Assembly (NCBI GenBank): GCA_965653495.1
Contig: CBFHAJ010000045.1
Coordinates: 1-23,175, forward strand
DNA length: 23,175 nt
From: AG41 sp965653495
GTDB lineage: Bacteria; Gemmatimonadota; Gemmatimonadetes; Gemmatimonadales; GWC2-71-9
Reading direction: 5' to 3'
Below the pieces are notes generated by a model, which saw nothing but the letters and a program-made list of their open reading frames with translations, was not told where the DNA came from and did not search any database. The first letter of the stretch is position 1, and each line of letters begins with the position of its first letter. The position numbers were made by a program, and so were the translations under genes. Positions 1 through 5,329 of this stretch are shown here, piece by piece.

Positions 1-147
1 CGCTGTTTTGGTGCTGCGACTCGCTGTTTGAGTGATCCTGCTCGCTGTTTTGGTGTTGCGGCTCGCTGTTTGACCGACCCTGCTCGTTGCTTCGGTGAAC
101 CCGCCAGTTGTAGTGGCGGAGCCGCTCGCTGTTTCGGTGAGCCGACC
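1..147 (+). repeat. 21-bp tandem repeat, seven units, coding for heptapeptides
   Basis: Seven contiguous 21-bp units with a consensus close to CGCTGTTTCGGTGAGCCTGCT. The first four diverge mainly at third codon positions, and units 5 and 6 are the most diverged. A decayed eighth copy carrying a 6-nt insertion is visible at about 148-171. The period is a multiple of three and the array stays in one open frame. Confidence 0.85.
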
Positions 148-153
148 GGCTGA
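1..153 (+). CDS. C-terminal part of a cysteine-rich heptapeptide-repeat protein (partial)
   Basis: The frame is open from the first base of the window to TGA at 151-153; the 5' part lies outside. The 50 visible residues are seven tandem heptapeptides plus a final Gly: RCFGAAT, RCLSDPA, RCFGVAA, RCLTDPA, RCFGEPA, SCSGGAA, RCFGEPT. Cys is invariant at repeat position 2 and Arg is at position 1 in six of seven. The first four units alternate between an RCFGxxA and an RCLxDPA type. By hand count, minority bases among the units fall about 9, 5 and 19 times at codon positions 1, 2 and 3, the pattern expected for a gene translated on this strand. Its T-ending codons (TGT, TTT, GGT, GCT) are unlike the C/G-ending codons of the neighbours. 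A degenerate further unit follows the stop in another frame, so the C-terminus may have been shortened by a frameshift. I do not recognise the family. The opposite strand is also open here but shows no comparable third-position pattern. Confidence 0.5.
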   Translation, partial: RCFGAATRCLSDPARCFGVAARCLTDPARCFGEPASCSGGAARCFGEPTG

Positions 154-253
154 TTCGCGTGGGTGAGCCGCCAAGCTCGCGCGGTCGCTCGGAATCACAA
201 TAGGGTTACACTGAGCAAGCGACGAAATGGCAAATCGTTATGATTGAACCGGC

Positions 254-339
254 GCTCGGGTGGCGAAACTGGTAGACGCACGGGACTTAAAATCCCGAGG
301 GAGGAAACTCCCGTGCAGGTTCGAATCCTGCCCCGAGCA
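254..339 (+). tRNA. tRNA-Leu (anticodon UAA)
   Basis: An 86-nt cloverleaf can be folded by eye. The 7-bp acceptor pairs GCTCGGG (254-260) with CCCGAGC (332-338), and A339 is the discriminator base. The anticodon stem CGGGA/TCCCG encloses the loop CTTAAAA, giving anticodon TAA. A long class II variable arm (GGGAG/CTCCC type) fits tRNA-Leu. The T stem GCAGG (315-319) and CCTGC (327-331) flank TTCGAAT. The CCA end is not encoded. It decodes UUA and UUG. A TATGAT hexamer at 239-244 is a possible -10 box, but I see no convincing -35. Confidence 0.97.
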
Positions 340-781
340 TTGAATCGAGCCGCGCCTGAATGCGCCACGGATGATGTAGGCACGCTACTTCCGGGAGCCT
401 CAATGGCTACAATGCCGAGGTCGGCGTTCGCCACGCGCTTCGTGTGGCCCACCGTGTCTGTTGGCCTTGAGGCTGGTTCATAGCGACGCTGTTCTGGAAG
501 CGGTGAGCGCCCCCACCGAGTGTTATGACTTGTCGTGCGGGACCCAAAGTTGGCGGGCGCGGCGTCACTCAAGAGGCAGTAGCGCAATTGGAGTCCGTCC
601 CGTTAGGCTGAACCATGGTGCCTTTGCTCGCAGATGGGCGACCCCCGCGCAGGTTCGAGTCCTGCCCTCGGCACTGTAGCGTCGCGGCGACGACAACGTG
701 GTCACGTGCGTGTGACTCAGCGCACGGCATGACGGGTCGGCCCCGATAGGTTGATTCGATCAGCTGCTCAGGTGTGCAACG
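340..781. other. Gene-poor stretch between tRNA-Leu and the zinc-ribbon gene
   Basis: I see no credible protein gene in these roughly 440 bases. Short frames exist on both strands. Those antisense to the tRNA sequences give the well-known spurious peptides of the RIRTCTG and GQDSNLR type and are not genes. The only structured item is the tRNA-like relic at 570-673. A TAGGTT hexamer at 748-753 could be a -10 box for the gene at 782. Confidence 0.6.
570..673 (+). pseudogene. Degenerate tRNA-Leu-like sequence (tRNA relic)
   Basis: The 3' half is tRNA-like. T stem GCAGG (649-653) and CCTGC (661-665) flank TTCGAGT, followed by CCTCGGC (666-672) and A673, the usual 3' acceptor strand and discriminator of a tRNA-Leu. 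A D-arm-like AGCGCAATTGG lies at 581-591. The 5' acceptor strand that should read GCCGAGG is degraded: CAAGAGG at 570-576 pairs at only four of seven positions. The anticodon stem around 602-620 does not close, and the element is about 104 nt instead of 85-88. It shares 17 of 18 bases with the T arm of the intact tRNA-Leu 330 bp upstream. It may be a decayed tRNA gene or a trace of tRNA-targeted integration. Confidence 0.4.
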
Positions 782-1123
782 ATGGCCGGCATGTGGGCCC
801 GACTCCGGGCCGATCTCAACGTCAGACTGCGTCGTGGTGCGTGGTATCGCATCACGCAGCTCGGGCCGCTCCAGGCCGTGGTCGAAGTGCGCGGCCAGAC
901 CCTCCAGGTTCCATCCGCGTTTCTCCAGGTGATCGACAGCCCGCCGCGAGTGTGGAGCATCGTTCCGCGCCCCAGCGACGCCGTGCGGCTGCCGCGGGAC
1001 TGGGGCGACCGCTATGCCGTTTGCCCCAGCTGCCGCGCCCGCCAGGCGCTCGAAGGCCGACCGGGCCGCATGGTTTGCCAGCGTTGCAGCGGCGAATTCA
1101 AGGTGGGATGGACCGAAGGCTGA
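782..1123 (+). CDS. Small zinc-ribbon hypothetical protein
   Basis: This 113-residue protein of unknown function has two visible parts. Residues 1-70 look like a small beta-rich domain, with a strand pattern around WYRITQLGPLQAVVEVRG. A C-terminal four-cysteine zinc ribbon follows: C81-x2-C84, a 14-residue loop, then C99-x2-C102. The ribbon is of the rubredoxin-knuckle type that commonly binds one Zn2+ and can mediate RNA, DNA or protein contacts. There is no signal peptide or membrane segment, so it is probably cytoplasmic. The ATG at 782 is the first good start; AGGTG at 770-774 is a weak ribosome binding site. It stands alone, with the promoter of the next gene directly downstream. No specific function can be assigned. 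Confidence 0.75.
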   Translation: MAGMWARLRADLNVRLRRGAWYRITQLGPLQAVVEVRGQTLQVPSAFLQVIDSPPRVWSIVPRPSDAVRLPRDWGDRYAVCPSCRARQALEGRPGRMVCQRCSGEFKVGWTEG

Positions 1124-1150
1124 GCTTGACCGTCTCCTGACCCGCCAGGT

Positions 1151-1178
1151 GCAACCTTTTGGGTGCCCTCCACGTCTT
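1151..1178 (+). promoter_or_regulatory. ECF-sigma-type promoter for the small secreted protein
   Basis: GCAACC at 1151-1156, followed by a short T run, is separated by 16 nt from CGTCTT at 1173-1178. This matches the AAC-type -35 and CGTC-type -10 elements recognised by many extracytoplasmic-function sigma factors. Transcription would start near 1183, about 44 nt before the ATG at 1227. A 7-bp inverted repeat, GTCTTAC (1174-1180) with GTAAGAC (1197-1203), overlaps the -10 and start region and could be an operator or a leader hairpin. Confidence 0.55.
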
Positions 1179-1226
1179 ACAGTCCGAGCCGTAGCGGTAA
1201 GACCAGCCGTTTTGGAGGCATTCACA

Positions 1227-1508
1227 ATGCGCGTTTACGCTCTGTTGCTCGGTATCGCCCTCACCTCCGGCTACGCCTACGCGGCGCACGTCGCCGTGTC
1301 CTCCGTTGCCCCGGGCCGGTCGACGACTGCGGTCCCGGCGAGCGACGCCAACGGCCCCGTGTGGTACGGCGGCGTTCTCGATCCGATCGTCGTGGAGGCG
1401 CCGCGCGGCGGCGAGCCCCAGACCGCGACTTCGAAAGACCGGGTAGTGAGCCGGCCGACGATCCGCTGCGTCGGTGCGGATCGGTCCAGCGTTCGTACGA
1501 TCTCCTGA
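1227..1508 (+). CDS. Small secreted hypothetical protein
   Basis: This 93-residue protein has a clear Sec signal peptide: MRVYALLLGIALTSGYAYA, with cleavage likely after A19. The mature part is about 74 residues, rich in Ser, Thr, Val and Pro, with no membrane segment and one Cys (in the segment TIRCVGADR). I do not recognise a family. The start is chosen because GGAGG at 1214-1218 sits 8 nt before the ATG; the frame is open further upstream, but that part has no gene character. It is transcribed from the ECF-type promoter upstream and closed by a strong terminator downstream, so it is a monocistronic exported product. The promoter type suggests an envelope-stress or surface-signalling role, which is inference only. 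Confidence 0.65.
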   Translation: MRVYALLLGIALTSGYAYAAHVAVSSVAPGRSTTAVPASDANGPVWYGGVLDPIVVEAPRGGEPQTATSKDRVVSRPTIRCVGADRSSVRTIS

Positions 1509-1514
1509 CGGGTC

Positions 1515-1542
1515 GGGGGGGAGGGCTCCCTCCCCCCCTTTT
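1515..1542 (+). terminator. Rho-independent terminator
   Basis: GGGGGGGAGGG (1515-1525) pairs with CCCTCCCCCCC (1528-1538) in a very G/C-rich hairpin with a minimal loop. It is followed by TTTT (1539-1542) and begins 7 nt after the stop codon of the small secreted protein. Confidence 0.85.
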
Positions 1543-1663
1543 CTCGCTCCCGACTCTCATAGACCCACGGAACGACAAGCTCGGCCATCCTCGCCCGACG
1601 CTCGAGAAACCCGCTCTCGCGAAACGCCGTACTACCCGCCAGTATCTAACCCCAGACGGATCC

Positions 1664-1674
1664 GGGGGGGGGGG
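1664..1674 (+). repeat. G11 homopolymer directly before a start codon
   Basis: Eleven consecutive G residues end 4 nt before the ATG at 1679, exactly where the ribosome binding site should be. The tract can itself serve as a Shine-Dalgarno-like element. Homopolymers of this length are prone to slipped-strand length changes and also to sequencing error. Confidence 0.85.
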
Positions 1675-1678
1675 ACCG

Positions 1679-2608
1679 ATGAGCGCGTTTTGGGATACCT
1701 GGCGCAAGGACATTATTCGGGGCGCCGCGCTGTTTTGCGCGGTGCTGATCGTATTTTGGGTCGGCAAGTCCGCCGTGAGCGGCGTGCGCCGCCGCGTGAC
1801 GGAAAGCCTGCCGATGGCACTTCGTGACCTCCCCCATCAGTTCGACGCCGATTTCGACGCTGGTCCGCGCATGAGCGGTGCGGCGTGGAATTACCGCGCC
1901 CGCCTCGAGCCGAAGCAGTGGCTCTGGATCCATAACATCCGCGGCTCGGTCAAGGTGGAGCCGACCAAGGGCAGCTTCGTCGACATCTCCGCCGTGAAGA
2001 CGTACCACTCCTCGGACCCCTCGAGCGTGCAGCTGGTCGCGACGCCCTACGAGGGCGGTGTGGCCGTGTGTGCCGTGTGGCAGGGCCGGAGCGAGCGCTG
2101 TAGTCCTAAGGAAGGGGACTACAACATGCGGGGGCCCCATCGCAATGACGTCGCTGTCGACTTCACCGTGCAGCTCCCTGCCAACGTGCGGCTCGGAGCG
2201 ACGACGGTGGTGGGCGATTTGCACGTGAGCGGCGCGCGCGCTCCCCTGGTGCTGCACACCGTGAGCGGTGACGTCAATGCCACCACGGCTGCCGGCCCGG
2301 TGCAGGCCCGATCGGTCAACGGCGACGTGTGGATCCATATGGACAGCTTCGGCGACACCGGCGCCGTCTCGGTCGTCACGATCAACGGCTCGGTGACGGC
2401 GCAGCTGCCGCCGTGGCTCGACGCCGACGTGAAGGCCAAGACGATCAACGGCTCCATCACCACGGACTATCCCCTGCAGGTCAACGGCAAGTTCACCAGT
2501 CACGATGTCGCGGGAACGCTCGGCAAGGGCGGTCGCGAGGTGAGCCTCCAGACGGTGAACGGGTCGATCACGCTGAACAAAGCAACCGCGGGCACGACGC
2601 CGCGCTAG
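1679..2608 (+). CDS. DUF4097-type membrane-anchored beta-repeat protein
   Basis: This 309-residue protein has one N-terminal membrane segment (about residues 14-28) preceded by Arg and Lys, giving an N-in topology with an exported body. From about residue 150 it shows the repeated short beta motifs of the DUF4097 (putative adhesin-like beta-helix) family: GDLHVSG, HTVSGDV, RSVNGDV, VTINGSV, KTINGSI and QTVNGSI. The family is widespread and often encoded beside regulators or kinases; its biochemical role is not established. The ATG at 1679 is chosen because it precedes the membrane segment; the open frame upstream is non-coding in character and crosses a terminator. The kinase gene follows after 39 nt. 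A weaker ECF-like pair, GAAACC (1606-1611) and CGTACT (1628-1633) with the same 16-nt spacing as the previous gene's promoter, could drive it. Confidence 0.85.
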   Translation: MSAFWDTWRKDIIRGAALFCAVLIVFWVGKSAVSGVRRRVTESLPMALRDLPHQFDADFDAGPRMSGAAWNYRARLEPKQWLWIHNIRGSVKVEPTKGSFVDISAVKTYHSSDPSSVQLVATPYEGGVAVCAVWQGRSERCSPKEGDYNMRGPHRNDVAVDFTVQLPANVRLGATTVVGDLHVSGARAPLVLHTVSGDVNATTAAGPVQARSVNGDVWIHMDSFGDTGAVSVVTINGSVTAQLPPWLDADVKAKTINGSITTDYPLQVNGKFTSHDVAGTLGKGGREVSLQTVNGSITLNKATAGTTPR

Positions 2609-2620
2609 CGGCGGGATGCG

Positions 2621-2641
2621 GGGGGCTGTATCCTAGCCCCC
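2621..2641 (+). promoter_or_regulatory. Hairpin and -10-like box just before the kinase start
   Basis: GGGGGCT (2621-2627) and AGCCCCC (2635-2641) form a perfect 7-bp stem with a 7-nt loop. The loop region holds TATCCT (2629-2634), a -10-like hexamer ending 13 nt before the GTG start at 2648. There is no T tract, so it is not a normal terminator, and no Shine-Dalgarno follows. It may be a promoter with an operator-like palindrome giving a very short leader. Confidence 0.35.
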
Positions 2642-2647
2642 GATCCC

Positions 2648-5158
2648 GTGTCCGATCTCCTCGAGTCCCTGCGCGCGGCGCTCGCCGACCGGTACGCGGT
2701 CGAGCGGGAGTTGGGGCGCGGTGGCATGGCGACGGTCTTCCTGGCCGAGGATCGCAAGCATCGGCGGTCGGTGGCCATCAAGGTGCTCCACGCCGACCTG
2801 GCGGCCGCGCTCGGCGAGGAGCGCTTCCTGCGCGAGATCGAGATCGCCGCCCGGCTGCAACACCCCCACATCCTGCCCTTGTACGACTCCGGGTCGGCCG
2901 CCGGCTTCCTCTATTACGTCATGCCGTACGTCGAGGGCGAATCGCTGCGGGACCGACTCACCCGCGAGAAGCAGCTGTCGCTCGAGGACGCGCTGCGCAT
3001 CGCGACCGAGGTGGCGGGCGCGCTGGCCTACGCCCACAGCCATGGCATCGTGCACCGCGACATCAAGCCGGAGAACATCATGCTCTCCGGCGGGACGGCG
3101 GTGGTCTCCGATTTCGGGATTGCCCGTGCCGTGACCGCGGCGGGCGACGGACAGCAACTCACGCAGACCGGTACCGTCATCGGCACGCCTGCCTACATGA
3201 GCCCGGAGCAGTCCACCGCCAACACGGAGCTCGACGGTCGCAGCGATCAATACAGCCTGGCGTGCGTCGTCTACGAAATGCTCGTGGGCGCGCCGCCGTT
3301 CACGGGACCCACGGCGCAGGCGGTGATCGCCCGTCACTCGCTGGACATGGTGTCGCCGCCCTCGATCGTCCGCAGCTCGATTCCTGACGCCGTGGAAGGC
3401 GCGATCCTGCGCGCGCTCTCGAAGGTGCCGGCCGACCGGTTCTCGACCACGGCGCTGTTTGCGGAGGCGCTGAACACACCCTCGGCGGCCACCGGGGCGC
3501 ATCGCCGGGCCACACTCGAGCGCGCGCGACGCGCCGGCCGCCCGTGGGGGCGCGTCGCGGCGATTGCGGGCGGCGCCGTAGCGGCGGTCGTCGTCGCGCT
3601 GGTCCTCGCGCGGCGGACCGGGAGCGGCGGCTCGAGCGCTGTCGGCAGCGGGCTCGATCCGCGACACGTGGCGGTGTTGTACTTCGACGATCTCAGTCGT
3701 GACCACTCCCTCGGCTATCTCGCCGACGGCATCACCGAAGCGCTGATCGCCAACCTCTCGCAGGTGCAGCCCCTGACAGTGATCTCGCGCAATGGAGTCA
3801 GCCCGTACCGGGGCGAGGCGGTGTCGGTCGACAGCATCGCGCGAGCGCTGGCCGTGGGCACCGTGCTTGCGGGGAGCGTGGAGCAGGTGGGAGATCGGTT
3901 TCACGTCACGGTACGCGTCGTCGATGGCGAGAGCGGAACGGACTACAGACGGGCCAGCTTCGACCAGCCGGCGGATGCGCTCCTGGCGACCGTCCGTGAT
4001 AGCCTGAGCGGCAAGGTCGCCGAGTTCCTGCGGGCGCGTTTGGGCGACGAAGTCCGCGTCCGGATGGAGCGGTTGGGAACGAGCAGCGCGATCGCGTGGT
4101 CGCTTCGCCAGCGGGCCGAGAAGAGCCGCAAGGATGCGGAAGCCGCCCTCGGAAGAGACCAAGCGGAAACCGCGTTTGCGGCGTTTCACCAGGCCGACTC
4201 GCTGGCGGCCCTCGCCGAGGTAGCGGACGGGAAGTGGGTGGACCCTATGGTGTTCCGCGGACAAGTCGCGCTGCGACGCTCACGACTCCTGGCTGACGAC
4301 CCGCGCGCGGCGCTGCCATGGATTCAGACGGGACTTGGTCACGCCGAGCGGGCGTTGCGTATGGCGCCCACTGATGGAAGCGCGCTCGAGCTCCGAGGAA
4401 CACTGCGGTACTATCAGTGGACGCTGCGCGTCACTGCGGATCCAGTCGCAGCGCAGGCGCTGCTGCAAAGTGCGCGGCAGGATCTCCGAGCGGCCGTGGA
4501 GGCGGACCCGAATTTGGCCAGTGCGTACAGCACCCTGAGTCACCTCGATTATCAGGTCGAGGACGTTGCTCAAGCGGTGCTCGACGCGCGCAGTGCGTAC
4601 GAGCGAGACGCCTACCTGAGCGTTGCCAGAGACGTCCTGATGCGGTTGTTCGTCGGCTCCATCGACCTCGAGCAGTTCTCACAAGCGGAGCGCTGGTGTA
4701 AAGAAGAGACGCGACGCTTCCCCAGAGATTTTCGATCGGCGCAGTGCCAGTTGTTGCTGATGACGACCCCGGCCGACTCGCCCGACGTTGACAGCGCTTG
4801 GCGTCTCGTAGCTCTACTCGACACCGTGAGTCCTCCGCAGTTCCGCGCGTACATCAGCCTCGAAGCCCGGTTCCGTGCCGGTGGGGTGATTGCCCGCGCC
4901 GGCTTGAAAGACAGCGCCCGCCACGTGCTGCAGCGAACGCGCGCCGCCACCACGTCCGCCGCGGATCCCGGTCAGGAGCTTTTGGCGATCGAGGCGATGC
5001 AGCGGACACTGCTGGGGGACCGCGACGAGGCGATCGCCCTCCTGAAACGTTACTCAGCGGCCAACCCCGGCCATTTCGAACGCGGCAAGGACATCAGCTG
5101 GTGGTGGCGCGACCTGAAGGACGATCCGCGATTCAAGGCCCTCGTAGGCGCTCACTAG
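2648..5158 (+). CDS. Membrane Ser/Thr protein kinase with TolB-like and TPR regions
   Basis: This 836-residue Hanks-type kinase has all key motifs: glycine loop GRGGMATV (24-30 region), VAIK with Lys45, HRDIKPEN at 136-143 with catalytic Asp138, DFG at 155-157, and GTPAYMSPEQ at about 179-188. A basic linker leads to one membrane segment at about 301-320 (AAIAGGAVAAVVVALVLA). The outer part begins with a TolB-like domain (about 337-460; motifs VAVLYFDDLSRD and LADGITEALIANL) and continues with alpha-helical TPR-like repeats to the end. The topology puts the kinase in the cytoplasm and the TolB/TPR sensor outside. This architecture is very common in Gemmatimonadota and Acidobacteriota. The GTG at 2648 fits the usual N-terminus and no Shine-Dalgarno is seen. 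The substrate is unknown; the adjacent DUF4097 protein is a candidate partner. Confidence 0.95.
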   Translation: MSDLLESLRAALADRYAVERELGRGGMATVFLAEDRKHRRSVAIKVLHADLAAALGEERFLREIEIAARLQHPHILPLYDSGSAAGFLYYVMPYVEGESLRDRLTREKQLSLEDALRIATEVAGALAYAHSHGIVHRDIKPENIMLSGGTAVVSDFGIARAVTAAGDGQQLTQTGTVIGTPAYMSPEQSTANTELDGRSDQYSLACVVYEMLVGAPPFTGPTAQAVIARHSLDMVSPPSIVRSSIPDAVEGAILRALSKVPADRFSTTALFAEALNTPSAATGAHRRATLERARRAGRPWGRVAAIAGGAVAAVVVALVLARRTGSGGSSAVGSGLDPRHVAVLYFDDLSRDHSLGYLADGITEALIANLSQVQPLTVISRNGVSPYRGEAVSVDSIARALAVGTVLAGSVEQVGDRFHVTVRVVDGESGTDYRRASFDQPADALLATVRDSLSGKVAEFLRARLGDEVRVRMERLGTSSAIAWSLRQRAEKSRKDAEAALGRDQAETAFAAFHQADSLAALAEVADGKWVDPMVFRGQVALRRSRLLADDPRAALPWIQTGLGHAERALRMAPTDGSALELRGTLRYYQWTLRVTADPVAAQALLQSARQDLRAAVEADPNLASAYSTLSHLDYQVEDVAQAVLDARSAYERDAYLSVARDVLMRLFVGSIDLEQFSQAERWCKEETRRFPRDFRSAQCQLLLMTTPADSPDVDSAWRLVALLDTVSPPQFRAYISLEARFRAGGVIARAGLKDSARHVLQRTRAATTSAADPGQELLAIEAMQRTLLGDRDEAIALLKRYSAANPGHFERGKDISWWWRDLKDDPRFKALVGAH

Positions 5159-5175
5159 CGCCGTTCGACGCGGCG

Positions 5176-5185
5176 ACAACGTTGT
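5176..5185. promoter_or_regulatory. Palindrome upstream of the sigma54-type promoter
   Basis: ACAACGTTGT is a perfect 10-bp palindrome centred about 85 bp before the predicted transcription start of the lipoprotein gene. That distance suits an enhancer site for a sigma54 activator. Support is positional only. Confidence 0.2.
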
Positions 5186-5238
5186 GGCGCGGCACTTACA
5201 GCGGCGGCGATTTCCGGCAGCGGCCGCTGACCCGCAAG

Positions 5239-5254
5239 GGGCATTGTTCTTGCG
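5239..5254 (+). promoter_or_regulatory. Sigma54-type (-24/-12) promoter of the lipoprotein gene
   Basis: GGGCAT (5239-5244), a 5-nt spacer and TTGCG (5250-5254) put the invariant GG (5240-5241) and GC (5252-5253) exactly 10 nt apart, as in the TGGCAC-N5-TTGC consensus. The -26 T and the last C of the -24 box deviate. Transcription would start near 5265, leaving a leader of about 65 nt. Confidence 0.5.
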
Positions 5255-5329
5255 AGTCCGGTAGACCGTTTCAGCTGGGACAGTTGAGCACGGGACGCTG
5301 AGGGAATCCCTGCAGCAGCGGAGGAGATC

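Noticed and set aside
1..198. Reverse-strand frame across the 21-bp repeat (TASR-type heptads, GTG start near 198)
   Set aside because: It is open, but unit variation concentrates at third positions of the + frame, not of this one, so the + strand is the better coding candidate.
195..587. Reverse-strand frame giving a RIRTCTG...LSPVRLPVSPPE-type peptide
   Set aside because: It is antisense to the tRNA-Leu; this peptide type is a well-known annotation artefact.
414..673. Intron-containing tRNA-Leu using GCCGAGG at 414-420 as the 5' acceptor strand
   Set aside because: The bases after 420 do not form a D arm, and the actual D-arm-like sequence is at 581-591, so the match is probably chance.
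569..1225. Reverse-strand frame with a GQDSNLRG segment
   Set aside because: It is antisense to the tRNA-like T arm and to the zinc-ribbon gene; no start signal and no family resemblance.
2633..4264. 543-residue reverse-strand frame opposite the kinase
   Set aside because: Its composition is that of a GC-rich shadow (His/Arg/Asp-rich), while the opposite strand has a complete kinase.
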